Position numbers and translations under genes: made by a program
From: Doris montereyensis
Lineage: Eukaryota; Mollusca; Gastropoda; Nudibranchia; Dorididae
Reading direction: 5' to 3'
Length of the DNA: 64,000 nt
NCBI GenBank assembly: GCA_037039925.1
Contig: JAXRKP010000253.1
Location: 110,001-174,000, forward strand
The notes under the pieces: model-generated
Databases searched by the model: none
The model's input: the letters and a program-made list of their open reading frames with translations, nothing else
Told to the model about the DNA's origin: nothing
Shown: one piece after another, positions 48,589 through 61,505 of the stretch
Layout: the number at the start of each line of letters is the position of its first letter
How positions within the stretch are numbered: position 1 is the first letter of the stretch

Positions 48589-51500
48589 CTAGGAGACGTC
48601 CACTGGCGAAGCATGTCTGTCGGGGGTTAGGACCATACTGGATGAAGGGAGCATGTTTCCTATTAATGATGCAACCTTGTCTCGATCTTTCTGCAATCAC
48701 CATAGATAAAAAGATAAAAAAACAAGAATCATTAGAGACGAAACAACAAAATGTATTAATGTAAATGATGAATGCAAACCATTTTCCTTGTATATTTGGG
48801 TAAACCATCAAATAGTGATACCTTTGGATAAATGATCAATTGAAATAATAATACCTTTAGGCAAAAGGAGTACACCTTTAGACAAACGGATCAAAATTAT
48901 GACACCTTTGGGTAATTGATTAATCAAAATCATAACACATTTAGGCAAAAAAGATCAAAATTATGACATCTTCGATATCCCTTTAAACTGCCACAGGATC
49001 TTTCATCAGCACAGGAGGACTCAGTAGTCCAGAAGCAAGGTGTCTGCCTCTCGACCAAAAGGTAACGGATTCAACTCCGGGAGTTTGAAAAAATTCTCTA
49101 CCTCCCTGGTCCAGGTAGGTGGATCGACACCTAGTCCCATTGGCACGAATGATAAAAAGAAGGTCCTGTGTGCAGATCATAACACTCTGTGCACGATAAA
49201 GATCCTCTGGCTGTTTACATGCAGTCAGAGCAAAATTTTAAAATCCTACCAAAGTCCTGAGATCATCTTAGTTGTGAATGTGGGTAAAATCAAAACACCA
49301 GCACATGACTACATGACCTGTGCTCAAAACACATCTGAACTTTATAGTCATTGTTGATAGGATCAATTGCCAAACCCAACATCCCTATGATCAAGCGGTT
49401 ATCTTAAGCAGGAAAACAACTATCTAATTCTAGCATTACAATATGTGCATGCCCATGCACAACAATCCATTTAAGAAAAAGCCCCCCCAGGCCCCCCCCC
49501 CCCCCCCCCCCAGGCCCTGGAAGGGATGTTCGTTACTAGTAAGATTTTCCTCCCGCCAGCCGCAGCTGCCGTCTAATCACACCTGGATGGTGTGACAACA
49601 GGGGAATAATTTATTTCTCCCAAAACACCACTGTTGAGCCAGGTGATACTTCAACTTAAACCCAGACAATCAAGCTCTCCAGTTGAGCTCTCTCTCTCTA
49701 CCACTAAACCACCAACCCCACTACATAACTATAATCAGGTAGTACTGTTATCTGTAATTCTAGATTTCTTATTAAATCAATCAAACTCATTCATGTTTAA
49801 AATTGTGCGCAAAATTTGCCTTACTCGACCTAGATGCAGCAACAAGTGTCTTTTAGGCAGCACCACAAACAATAAATTCAATGAAGTTCACTCCTCCAAT
49901 CAAATATGATATCTCCTGATGTCCCCTGCTTGTGACAAAATTAGTCTCTTCTCAAGGACACGTATGACAAAGTAATAACTGCATAAGACTGGCTTACAAA
50001 CCTCATTGATGAAACCATGATAGACCAAATCATCGGCCAAAGATTCCCCTGTGTCACTGTTGATCTCACACCGGAGTTGACGATTAATCTGGTCATCAAA
50101 CCGCAAAAGGAGTGTCAGATGGGGAGAGGATTATCTTCAAGACGGGATATCTGTGAAGGGACAGGGACAGAATTGAAAATGGAGAAAAAAGAATAAGACA
50201 CATTAAATCACTCAGATATACACACAAAGTGCCTCTTACTTGTAAACCAATCATGCATAAGACTGTACATAGAACAAAAAAAATCAATTTAACATTGTAT
50301 AAAATATAAAATGTTCTCACAATCTTAAAACATTATAAAAATAAGGCATTCCAATCAAGAACGCATGTGCAGTCTACCAACAATAAAGAAAGAATAAAAA
50401 TGAAAACAAGTCAAAACCATTAAATTTTCAAATTGCTTCCCCCGGGGAGCAATAATAAGGACCATTACAGGTATGAACCATAGAATGATAGATACAAAAG
50501 TAAGACAGACACAAAATGGTTCATTTCAGGGCTCTTTATCACTGTTTGGACCAGAACTACCCAAGGCAATAAAAAATGGAGAAAAAGAAATAATGTCACA
50601 GTGAAAATTAATTGCGGGAGTTTACAATGTAACTGTAATGATGACGACAACACACTGAGTTACAATATTGCAAATGAGTATACAATTCTGTATCCTTCAA
50701 AATAGTGACTTTTCTATTTTAATCAATAAAATAGGCTCTATAATCGTATGATCTTGTCTCGTTCCTTGTACAAAACGTTTCAGAAAGTATACAAGACACC
50801 ATATAAAAAGAAAAAAATTGATACTTTTTTCTACACAAAGAAAGTCTTACATGGCAAGTCATGCTAATAATCATTCGACTTTCAACATCATAGGGTTCAG
50901 GCGTCTCTGATTTGACAGATTCAGCCAGTTCAGGACTTATAGCACGGGGCCTTGTAGTTTGAGGATAATTCATTGAAAATGCAGTAAGGGGGTAAATGCC
51001 ATTTCTGGGGAAGGAAATAATGTAAAACTGTTAAAGTCTCGATTTGAAAACATTCTTAACGCATAGCCTCTTTTTATTAATAGATGTTATGTTCTAAATT
51101 GTGTTTTGTGTTTACAGCAGTTCAAGTAGTTATGTCCCTTCCCTCCTGCATCAAAACTAAGGTGGAAGGCAAGTAAAGATCTCTAAATAGAAATCAACCA
51201 CATAAATAATATGTGTATTACTAGTTGCAGCTCCCGGCACTACCCGGGTTAACCTATTATTTTTGCGTTTTAATTCTTGTTTAATCTATTCTTCGTCTTT
51301 GAGTTGAATAATATAAATAATAAATACCGACACTATGATCTAAATTTGGTATTTGGCTTTCATTATTCTTTGCAAAAATTGAGAAGAAACCCAGTTGAGA
51401 ACACCCTCCCACCCCCTCAATTTTTCTTCAGAGAAAAACAAAACCTGAAGGCTTTGATTTGAACTAAGACCGACTGCTTCCTATTGTTTTGCCTTTACCA

Positions 51501-54500
51501 CTATGTCACAATGAATGCTTGCTCCAAGGCCTTTGTGAATGATTAATTCAAAGTGACACCAGAGCCATATCTAGATTTAGGTGTTTTGGTTGGTAACATA
51601 TTATATAGATATCAACTGAATGTGATCTTACAGTACTGCAGACAGGTCTATGTATAAATTGAAGACATGATCTTACTGTACCGCAACCCTGATCTAGATC
51701 TATGTACAAATTGAAGAGGATTGAGACAGAGAAAGTGTTTTTGGTTGATAAGAACATGAGTTAAAGAATTTTTAAAAAGTTGTCAGCAAAACGATGCAAA
51801 AATTAATTCATTTATAAATGATCATCAAAACATATTTCATTGTTCTAAAGGTCAATATGCACATCTATAAGCCATATGTAACCGTTAAAAAAATTTGAGC
51901 CTAATCGTCGAGAAATAAAGATGTTAGGTCAAATCACATTTTGGCTTGTTTGTATCTATATATATAGAGAGAGAGAGATATAGGCTAGGGACTGTTGAAA
52001 GTAGCATCTCCTTTGAAATGCACTTCTTTATTTCAGAGGGTAAATAAACTGATGCAAATTGGTAAATCCTCATGATGAAATTAAATCTAGTATGACACAA
52101 TGTAAAAGAATCAACGAGAATTAAGGTTAGAATTATGGCAAAAAGCTTTCAAACATTATAGTTTCTAATTTAAGTCAATATTTCCATTTTTAATCATATA
52201 AAAAGAAGGATGTACTCACTTAACGTCGTCTAGAAGTTTATCTAGCTCTAGCACCGGGGTCTGAGAAACTCTGTGGGGGAAAATGGTTCCGTTAGGCTTC
52301 ACTTCACTTATCACCATGCTTCATGAACACTCCTTGAGGGGAAAAACTGTTTCTAGTTCTCCTTCTAACTCTTAGACTAAAGACATAAGTCTTAAACTAA
52401 AGAGTCATTGATCAAGGTTGATGTGCATCATATCAAGTAATCCAATGCACCTAAACTTATCCAGCTGTAAATTATAAACCTTCATATTTCAGTTTGATGT
52501 TTTCTTTAAAAAAAGAAAACAAGAGAAAATGATGCATCAATAATATAAATAGCAAACGAGACGGTAAATAGCAGAATAATTAAAGAGAGTGACAAAAGTT
52601 GAATCTTGGACGCTTCATATTTCAAAATTGATTGATACGTCTGACAAACATGGGTATGGACACCATTGAATATCCTGAGATGAAAAGAGAATGTACAGAC
52701 TACTTAAGGCCATCACCGCAACTAAAATAAATAATTAATTAAAAAATGATGCAGAAGTCACTTACTTCAATAAAATAAAAAATTAATTAAAAAATGATGC
52801 AGAAATCACTTACTTCCATAAAATAAAAAATTAATTAAAAAATGATGCAGAAGTCACTTACTTCCATTGGATAAGTTGATCATTTCTAGGAATTTCTGCT
52901 ATGACTCGATTAGGATCGTCTGTCTTTGCAGTGTGAGCCGTTTCTGCAACAGTGTCTCCAAGCAATGCTTCACAAAGAAAGAAAAGTTGAAATAGCTTAG
53001 ATAGAAGTAACAATGAAGAATTATTCAATGTGGCCTACAATCAATGCTGAAGACACATGTAGTGACAATGAGGAAAATTGAGACGTCACTTTGTTTATTC
53101 ATTGTAAAACTGCTATAAAAAAAATAGAGCACAAACAGAAATTTTCACTCAGACCATGGAGGATGACATTTAAGTCAAGCCATCTCATAATGCCTTGGTG
53201 GTAATGTAATTTTAGAAGGTTTTTAAACTTTATAATGTTTTTTGTAATGAGTTAGATCCAAAAATATTGAATCTATGGGATAAAGCAAAAGGTGTGGCCC
53301 AATATGTTCGCTTACACATGGACGGAATAAAAGGCAATGTGTGAACAGGACTGACAGTGTGATAGGAACAAGGAGCAGAAAGAAGGATTTGACGTGTCCA
53401 AAGGGTTAATAACTAACTGCCTTCTTTTCAAATAAAGTTTTTTTTCTTCAAATTTTATTGTTTCCTTTCATTTTTTTCTTTAAAGTATTTTTATACCAAA
53501 CAGGAAACTTGTTGCACTAAAGAAAAGCACTAAACTTATACAGTTTTCCAAATTCTCACATCTTATCCATCCTAAATCAACTGTTCTAAATGTCATGTAA
53601 AGAAAAACAACCATATCAAATGACGCCCGACCCAAAGGCAACATCAGCAACAAAAAATTATAAAAATTAGTGCAAAACAATTTTAAAATAATCAAGCTTG
53701 AAGGTAATTTTCAAGAGAGCAGCCAAAAAATGGTGGAGTTTCCCAAAATACCTCCAATGACCAAGAAAAAACCTGCTCCCGAGAGGGAGTTAAGCGAGCC
53801 TCTGCTTTGAAAGAGTGGCTCCCTTTTTGTCCAATGTAACACAGTGGAGCTAACCTGATCGCGACGGACCGGTTAAGCCACAGGGACCCACAACTGGCCC
53901 CAAGCCAGCTGAGGCCGTAAGCTTTGAGACTCCGTTTAAAGGGTTCTGAACAGAGCAAAAAACGTAACCCACTTCCTTTAAAAAAAGAGAAAAGGAGTGT
54001 GTAGAGATATGACAGAAATATTTTTTACAGAAAAAAGGACGGAATTGGACAGAATGTCACCAAAGATGAATGATGTATACAAGAAATACCAAGGAAATAA
54101 TCAGACCATAGTAACTCACCACTTGACTTGACTAATTTATGAGCAGCCACAAGCTTTAGAGAGTGCACCTCAAATAGAACTTTGTGGAATAGCAGTTCTC
54201 TCGCCGTTGGCGAAGATTTGGATCACGAGCAAGACAACTCCGAAGGAAATCCTGATAAAATTCCAGAACAATCTTTTTCATTTTTTATAAATTGCAAAAT
54301 TAACAACGATCATTCTCAAAATGATTGTTTATATTTTTAATTATTTTAGAGTATCAAATACTGCTCTTACACGTCTGTCTCAGCGCAAAGAAGATGAGAG
54401 GAAAGCAACACAATGGTTTTCAAACGTTCAAAACAATAATACAAAACTAAACTCATAGCTACCTCCCTTTAACACCCCCAAAAAAGAAAAAGAAAATCCA

Positions 54501-57500
54501 GGCAAAAGGATGATTGATACCCTCACAACCCTCATCCTAAAAAATAAAAACCAGTAGAAAAGATCATATCAATCTGGATACAATTAACGAACTGAATCGT
54601 ATTCCATCTTGGAGACCAAACACTCATATAATCAACTCTCAAAGACAAAAGGTAAATTTCAAGCACATTTACAAACAAAATTGGACAAGACAAATTGAAA
54701 CACAAACCCAATGATACAAAATGAATGCTAAAAATCCAAATAAACTTACCTTTTGCAAGGGATTTTCCACCAGTTCAAGGGATTTGTTTATAAGGTCCTT
54801 TTGAACAAGAGTAGGCTGATCACCGCTTGGCTGGAACCCAAGGGTAGCCATCTGAAATAAAATTATATTTGGGTACAGTGTTGAACTTTAAATGTCATAT
54901 AGATCTATATATCTACTGTATCAAAAAAATTAAAGTTGAGATATAAATACATACTGTTCACAAAAAAAAACATGTAATATTTCTACGTGACTTCAAATCC
55001 TTTCAGTGATGAAGCAAGAACATGAACAACTATGATAAATGTAAACAAAGCTTTGTAAATGAAGAAAAAAGTCTACATTAATAAACAAAAACAAAAAAAT
55101 TCCGTTCTCTAGCAAATATCTTCTCACCTCGAGAGCACACATTCCAAATGAATAGATATCAACTTTGGTGGTCATCTGTTCACTCCCTTGAAAAAGAAAA
55201 AAAAGAAAATGTTTAAAATTTGCTAATAATATCTACATTGCTCACGTGCAATTACTATTTTAAGTAATTCTCTTTCTTCATTCTATGTATCTTTTCTTCC
55301 CCCTCCATCCCCCTCCCTTTTTGAGAAGTATTTCTTAGCTCAAGATAGATTATGAATCTTTAAAGTTTTAATATATTTCAGGCTGTTTAGGTAAAGGATC
55401 AACAGTTCGAGCACACAAATGCCAATTTCATTTCTCACACAGTACCCAAAAAAGATAAAAGCATTATCACATTAAACTGCTTTAAATTGTTGCATGCAAT
55501 AAAGCCATAGACTATGAAGGTATATAAATAAAAAGGAAACAAATTGAAATTTATATATTCTTCTTCTTTCTTTATCAGTTCCCATTCTACCTTTCGGTGT
55601 ATAGGTTCAGATGCCCGAGATGATCTTTCTCTAGGATGCCCTGTCCTGACCTTTTCTGTTTCCTTCCAAAAAAGTTAATTTATTGTTGTGTTCAATTCAT
55701 CTTAATAGAATACGTAATAGCTAGAAATGATTACAACTATGTCACCTTCAAACTCTGGAGCTGAATAGTGCATGTTTTAAGATCCTCTCTGTAAGTTTTG
55801 ACATGGTGGTGAATTGCATCAGGAGCAACTGAGGCGAAAGGAAGAGAAAACATATTAAAAATTTTATTTCCACATCTGAGAGGTTAAATACGATTAAAAT
55901 CAAAACGGTTTGAATAAAAAAATCTGAGAGATGAAATATGAGGTATGAACAAAAACATTGATAAAACACTTTCCTTCTTTACCAGTTCCCATTCTACCTT
56001 TCTGTGTATAGGTTCAGATGCCCGAGATGATTTTTCTCCAGGATGCCCTGTCCTGGCATTTTCTATTTCCTTCCAACAATGTTAAATTTCTATTCTTCAA
56101 TGCCTCTTTTATATCTTATTCCCACTTTCTCCGAGGTCTGCCTTTTGGTCTTTTACCTTGGGCTTTAGCACTGTATACTGATTTAGCTATTCTATTGTCA
56201 TTCATTCTGTTTACATACCCAAACCATCTCAATTGATTTCTTTCTATCCCGAGGGGGGAGAGGGGGCACAACACACAAACCAAAAAAACCCAACTAATTT
56301 GACAAACAATACAGTGGTCTCCGCTTACGAGGCCAGCCCTCTGGAGATAACAAAAAGTGACCTCTTAGGAGAAAACAGAGTAAACAAAATAATCATTAAG
56401 TGACCGACAACACCGTTAGGCCTATAGTAAAAGAACAGGATGCTAGTCTGTTGCAAATTTTCATTCCAAAGCTGGTGCTGGTACCCATTTGCACCTGGGT
56501 CAAATGGGAAAACGTGGGTTACGTGTTTTTCCAAGCAACACAACATATGAACTAACATTATTAGGATTCAAACCCAGGACTTCAGGATCCAAAGTCTGGC
56601 ACCCTAAACACTAGGCAACCAATGCCACGCTTAGGTTAGATGGCTGTTGCATCAAACAAATACGCCCAATTCAGTTTGAATCCCACCCTTATCAGTGATA
56701 TTATGCTTCTAGTTCACGTCAGTTATGGCGGTGCCTTTGACCTGGTCAAGATGTTCCAAAAGTGGTGACCTGTCCTCAAGTGCAGTGTGCTGTTGGAACC
56801 CTATATGTCAATCCCCTCAGTCATCTGGTGGGTGTCTGGTGTCAACTTCAAAGAGGCTGACACTGACTCAGTGGGATCTAGCGTTAGCAAATATGCTAGG
56901 CCTGCAACATGATATACATGTTCCAGATAGAGAGAAACCTTACGTCGTCGGTCTGAATAAAAATTTTCATATCATTGAGTTTAGGAGACCATTTGGCCCT
57001 CTTAAGAAGGAAAAACTGGCTTCTTCTTAGCCAGACTTAAGTTTATCGAAGGCATGATAATTGAAAAGGAAAAAAATCTGTTACACGCTAAAAACAGCCT
57101 GGAGACCACTATTACAGTGGTCTTCAGGCTGTTTTTAGCGCGTAACAGTGCAAAACAAAACAAAAGCTCAAAAATGTGAAGAAATGACATGTAGAAAATG
57201 ATTGTTTCATAAATATGTGTACATTATGCAAAACTCATCTACTCATTATACAGTCTTCATTACTCACACAATTTCAATGCTCTTCAGAGAAAATTGCAAT
57301 GCCATTTTAAACAGAAGAAGTCAAAATGCTAGAATGGTGTGTGAGCATAATTTTTTTTGCATGTCATAGGTGATCTATTGTAATTTCACCAATAATTCTT
57401 ACCTGAACCGATCTTAATGAGGCCGTTGTGTTGAATGTATATTGTTTCTGTGGTCAAATTCCCATGTATTATTGGTGGGTCACATGAGTGTAAATAACTG

Positions 57501-60500
57501 TGGATGTAAAACAATAAGGGTCAAGATAAATTAAACCATAAGTAGAAGAAAAAGAAAGGGAAAACAAAAAGATATGAAATGCAACGTACCAACAGTAAAC
57601 CAAGGAGAAAATATCAACATCACTGAGGGTGGAGGAGAGTTTGATTAAATCTTTCAATTCCATCAAGTGATTTAGAACAAAGTTACTTGCACACACAGTT
57701 AAGTAAGAAAAGTTAAAACGTTCTAAGCATTTCCCTTAGTAAAACTTTAAAAATCTCCTCCATTTAAACTTATATCTGTTGAGATACATGCAGACGACAT
57801 ATTATATACAAAAATTAATTTGTATGATTTAACATAAAACAGCCCGTTGTATAGCGACATTCAAGACTAACTAGACAACTATCACATAGAGGTAAGTCCA
57901 AAATGTACAGCTATTGTGTTTGAGACACTGTGATTTCATCATTCACAATCTAAAAGAAACAAAGAGGGGGAAATATGAGAAAGAAAGAAGTTGAGTGCAA
58001 GACATTAGTCATAAAAATGTGTAAAAGAAATAGGGACCTACCTAAGAGCAGAAAGTATCTGAGTACACCATCTTTTCCAGGCCTGAGGAAAAATTAAAAT
58101 AATCAGTGCTTCATGTAGACCTTCTCACTACAAACTCTGCTCCATGAACAAAACATTTTTTCTTTATTTTTTTACATTCAATATACACATGCTACAAACC
58201 AAGTAATTGAATATAAAGACTGTCTTTGACAGAAAATATTATTTCGTTTTAAACAGCAGACAAAGAAAACGACATTTACAAATGACGTAATTTTCCCCCA
58301 ATTTATTTGCTCTTTTCCCTCCAACATTCATTTATTTACATTTAGCTTAAGTACTATCCCCGTAAAATCAATGGTTGGCCTGCATTTTCTTAGAAGAAAT
58401 AATAATGAATGATAATTCCTTTCCTCTCTAACAATTAAAGCCTTCACTAGACAATCATACCCTTGTATTAATACTGTAAATGGCATCACAATGAAACAAA
58501 CACAACACATAGTTTGCCAAGGAGTGATAGAAAATATATTTGATTGCAATCAACACTGGGCGATCTTCTAAAATTTTTTTAAACGTATTGATTTGAAAAG
58601 CATTTGAAATACATTTAAATTAAGATAGATATATTTGTATCTAGTATAGAGGGTGACAGATCAATTTATACTAATTCATCTTTAAGATTTCATTAATATT
58701 CTTTTCCTTTCTTTCTTGTCATTTTTATTTAGTCAAAATCGAATACAATTCTTTAAAAAGTTGACTCATACACAATATTTCAACATATAAGCATGTGCAT
58801 AAGAGGATGACTGAATATTGTCTTCCTTTCATTCGTTTTATTTACCTTGAGTTGGAATGTTTTATTGTTCTTTTTGGTCTTTTTTAAGAATTGCCTCAGA
58901 TTTCCTGATGACATATACTCTGATATGAATATTACCTGCAGAAAAAAATTCCAAAGATGAAAATTAGTAGTAAAATCTTTGAATGAAGGGCATAGCTCAA
59001 ACAAAAAACAAAACTTAAACAAGAATGAGAAACAAAAGATGTTCGGAAAACTGTGAGCTTTGAAGATAAACAAACAAAAACAAAAAAAAATAGAGAGAAT
59101 GATACAAAATCAGATTGATATTTCAATTTTAGCTGGGTAAACAAAATGTCAATAGAAGACTGAAACTCAGTCAACTCAGTAAAACTTAAATCTCAGCATT
59201 CATTTAATTCACACATAAAAAGTCAGCTCTGGCCCAATTTCAAATATGCAACAAAAACATTGAAAACAGAACAATTAGTTTGAAAAACATGACTAGCTAG
59301 TGTCAGAAACTGGCTCAAGCAAGCCAGGCCCCAAAATGGTGTTGACTTAAAGGTAAAAAAATTCTTACATTCAACATGTGAAATTTGTATAGCGACATCT
59401 TTAATATTCATTCTTCCACTTTTCAACGATATGAAACTATACATTGTGGTAAACCAACAATTTTGTAGAAAAGCAGAATAATGTTTCCTTGATACTTCAT
59501 TCATAATTATGTATGCTGAATATCACTACAGCTCCTGAATCACTTTTAAATTTCTTGTTTTTGTATGTCATGTTTGTTTTGCTTTCTTTTTTTCTATTCA
59601 ACCCTTTCGTGGTTAATCCCACGCTATCCGTCCGATTAATATCAAATCTCTCTGATTAATCCATTCCAATAAGCCTCTGCCCAACGTTCAATCCGCCCTG
59701 TGACACCCACTTCTTTTTATGTAAACTTTTACACTGTAAGAGTTTTTTTTAATATAGCCAAGAATAGAATAGACCTCATGGCATGGTTTATCTCGTTCTG
59801 ACCCAATTTAGAGTTCATGGACAGCATGTTTAAATTCAACTTGAGCCATTCTTTGTCTTGGTCAAAACATAAGTGCACTGTACTTTTACTAGTAATACAT
59901 GTGAGTGTAGTACTACTACTAGATCTAGCAGGCCTATGCTAGGCACCAATCATTGTTTCAGTCCACGACACCCAGTCTACTAATATATCACCACTATCTT
60001 CATTGTGTAGCCTTTTATATAGATTGCTATCAAAGAGATTTCCTTCTTTGAAATAATCCTTGGAAGCAACATGGAACGTGAAAAAGAGTACAAAAAAACA
60101 AACAAAACAACAACACACCCTCAGGCCGAGCAGTTGAACGACTTGCTAAATCAGTTTTTCAAACCAATTGCGATTAAATGCTAAATATATATATATGTCA
60201 ATATTTAAGACAGTCATTTAAAAGTATCCTTTACCAAATCTGAACCCTCTGTCTTCATATTTAACACTTCTCTAATCACTTTAGATTGACAATTCCAAAA
60301 AGAAAATTCTGTAAACACAGTGAGGCACGTTCAGCGGCAACTGGAAATTTCACCTTGCACTCAGCTAACCGATATTCAACCACAAAGAAGTTGACGGAAC
60401 TAAAATGAGCTGAAGTACATCTGACTTTCATCCTTAAATGTGATAAAACTCACCCGTGGTTTTTCTGACTTGGTGTCTGTCCAATACTTGTGAAATTTTA

Positions 60501-60979
60501 TAATATTTGGATGATCAAGTTGGCACAGGTTGTCAAAGACTTGCCGAATCTTGTCCTGAGATGAAATAATATAAGAAATTAACCGAACTGATTGATACCT
60601 TGATACTGAGCTCTTGATACTGAGTTCAAATTTCTCAAAGCATATGACACCAAAGCAGCACAATTTACCAGATTATGATGAATTCATCTTTTCTGTTTTT
60701 AAAGTGTGATTTCTTTAGGATAGAAGACAAAAGAAATATAAACATTCCCTTTCACATATGCAATTTATAAAATACATGCTTAATTTAATAGTTCCCATAA
60801 ATTTGTCAAATTCAAGAAAGTTTAGAAGAGGAAGACATATAAATGAGTAAGCAAACCTGTTGAGCTCTGAAATCTCGTTTTTCTGAAAATTGCACTTCAT
60901 TCCATACGACCTCTACCCCTTCCTCTGTGTCCATGGCCAAAAAAGCACTGTCAATGCCCGGCACATCCCTCTGGTCCAC
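48589..60979 (-). CDS. NRBP1: NRBP1-type pseudokinase
   Basis: Kinase-fold scaffold of the NRBP1/2 (fly Madm) family. Exons, 5' to 3': 60979-60857, 60555-60454, 58935-58846, 58082-58042, 57497-57403, 55828-55746, 55186-55128, 54851-54750, 54251-54120, 52967-52862, 52271-52221, 51004-50851, 50150-50002, 48690-48589 (TAG). All junctions are GT-AG with agreeing phases. Landmarks: VPGIDSAFLAMDTEEGVEVV, FDNLCQLDHPNIIKFHKYW, ISEYMSSGNLRQFLKKTKK, AWKRWCTQILSAL, VDIYSFGMCALE, NGIYPLTAF and HLTLLLRFDDQINRQL. It is a predicted pseudokinase: the catalytic loop reads IIHGNL instead of HRD, and KIGSVAPD replaces DFG. About 463 residues are covered. The human protein has 535, so roughly 70 N-terminal residues lie beyond the window. 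Three exons (55828, 54251, 50150) each lack one base in a homopolymer and shift the frame. Confidence 0.93.
48815..48985. repeat. Degenerate 30-40 bp minisatellite (NRBP1 last intron)
   Basis: ACACCTTTAGGCAAA..GATCAAAATTATG-type units repeat about five times with variable spacing. Confidence 0.7.
49015..49330 (+). mobile_element. tRNA-derived SINE, family C (NRBP1 last intron)
   Basis: tRNA head with AGTAGTCCAGAAGCAAGGTG (A-box region) and a B-box-like GGATTCAACTCCGGGAG. The body is CAGGTAGGTGGATCGACACC, TAGTCCCATTGGCACGA and GTGTGCAGATCATAACACTC. This is the fullest copy of the family in the window. Confidence 0.75.
49492..49511. repeat. Poly-C run
   Basis: Twenty C residues inside a CCAGGCC-rich context. 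A region of doubtful base-count accuracy. Confidence 0.9.
51615..51720. repeat. Tandem duplication, about 50-60 bp
   Basis: GATCTTACAGTACTGCAGAC ... CTATGTATAAATTGAAGA is followed by GATCTTACTGTACCGCAACC ... CTATGTACAAATTGAAGA. Located in an NRBP1 intron. Confidence 0.7.
52725..52868 (-). repeat. 48-bp triplication containing the NRBP1 splice donor
   Basis: Three tandem units with a 48-bp period (TTAATTAAAAAATGATGCAG, A, A/G, TCACTTACTTC...). On the minus strand each unit carries GAAGTAAGTG, the same donor that ends exon 52967-52862. The true donor is the one beside the exon (52861-52860). Two extra perfect donors lie 48 and 96 bp into the intron. Extension past the true donor reads AAG TAA, an immediate stop. 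Confidence 0.9.
53740..53950 (-). mobile_element. SINE-like tRNA-derived fragment
   Basis: A locally GC-rich block in AT-rich intron. On the minus strand GTGGCTTAACCGGTCCGTCG and CGATCAGGTTAGCTCCACTG resemble the first half of a tRNA-derived SINE head. Boundaries and family are uncertain; an open frame across it has no recognisable motif. Confidence 0.35.
55570..56255 (-). pseudogene. LINE RT C-terminal remnant with duplicated tail
   Basis: Minus-strand blocks read ERNQLRWFGYVNRMNDNRIA (about 56245-56185), GKRPKGRPRRKWE (about 56150-56115) and then WKEIENARTGHPGEKSS..SEPIHRKVEWELV. The RWFG(H)V.RM and GRP..RW patterns are the usual C-terminal end of non-LTR RT proteins. The last ~100 bp exist twice: at 56090-55985 and again, diverged, at 55670-55575. 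Both lie in the NRBP1 introns flanking exon 55828-55746. Confidence 0.6.
56312..57110. mobile_element. pogo-like element with CAGTGGTCTCC ends
   Basis: TA then CAGTGGTCTCCGCTTACGAG at 56312, with an inverted GGAGACCACT ending at 57110. About 800 bp, without transposase. It contains a family B SINE (56435-56640). Its right end forms one arm of the hairpin at 57078-57148. Confidence 0.45.
56435..56640 (-). mobile_element. tRNA-derived SINE, family B
   Basis: Minus-strand copy: B-box region CTGGGTTTGAATCCTAATAA and central domain CCATTTGACCCAGGTGCAAA TGGGTACC. It is truncated before the tail. Confidence 0.7.
57078..57148. repeat. 33-bp inverted repeat (hairpin)
   Basis: Arms 57078-57110 and 57116-57148 pair over 33 bp with two mismatches around a 5-base loop (ATTAC). 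The arm begins CTGTTACACGCTAAAAACAG. It lies in an NRBP1 intron. It could be two transposon ends joined head to head or a miRNA-like precursor. Confidence 0.85.
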
Positions 60980-60999
60980 CTAAATCAAAGAAAAACCAT

Positions 61000-61505
61000 A
61001 CAATATTTAAACATCTCTACCAGATGATTGTAACAGTAAACTTTGACAACAATGGATTTGTCATCATGTCAAGAGTGAATACAGCATCAATTATGAATGA
61101 CTATAAAAAATTTCATTGCAGTTTTTCCTATCCACCATATGCAGTGATCGCAAGAATTAAGAGGAAACGACAAGATGACATATAAGTAAAAGAGTGAAAA
61201 GAGAGAAGTAGGATCTACCAGTAGCACCCCGCCAAATGCCTACGAATGACTATAAAACCACAATGAAAAGGCCATGAGAAAAAAAGTAGGAGCAATAAAT
61301 TTGGAAGATCAAGAGAACAGAAAAAAAGAAAGAAAAGGAAGAGAAACAAAAAGAACAGCACAAGTTAATGCCAAACAAGAGGAAAGAGAAAAGATTTGTG
61401 TACTAATCAACCCATACTTTCAAGATAAATCAACCAACACAAAACCATGCAACCAGCTACTACTCCTTTTATTTTTCCTTTTACATCCTGTTTCCACCTA
61501 TAACA
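61000..61505. other. NRBP1 5' intron, nothing recognised
   Basis: A-rich sequence upstream of the first NRBP1 exon in the window. The expected preceding exon, which would encode the segment before VDQRDVPGID, was searched for by eye on the minus strand up to 64000 and not found. Confidence 0.45.

Noticed and set aside
48332..48811. 159-codon minus-strand open frame beside NRBP1
   Set aside because: It is in a different frame from the real terminal exon (48690-48589) and runs on into the piggyBac-like MITE; no motif supports it.
53692..53958. 88-codon minus-strand open frame
   Set aside because: It covers a GC-rich SINE-like block inside an NRBP1 intron and shows no conserved motif; the NRBP1 frame is complete without it.
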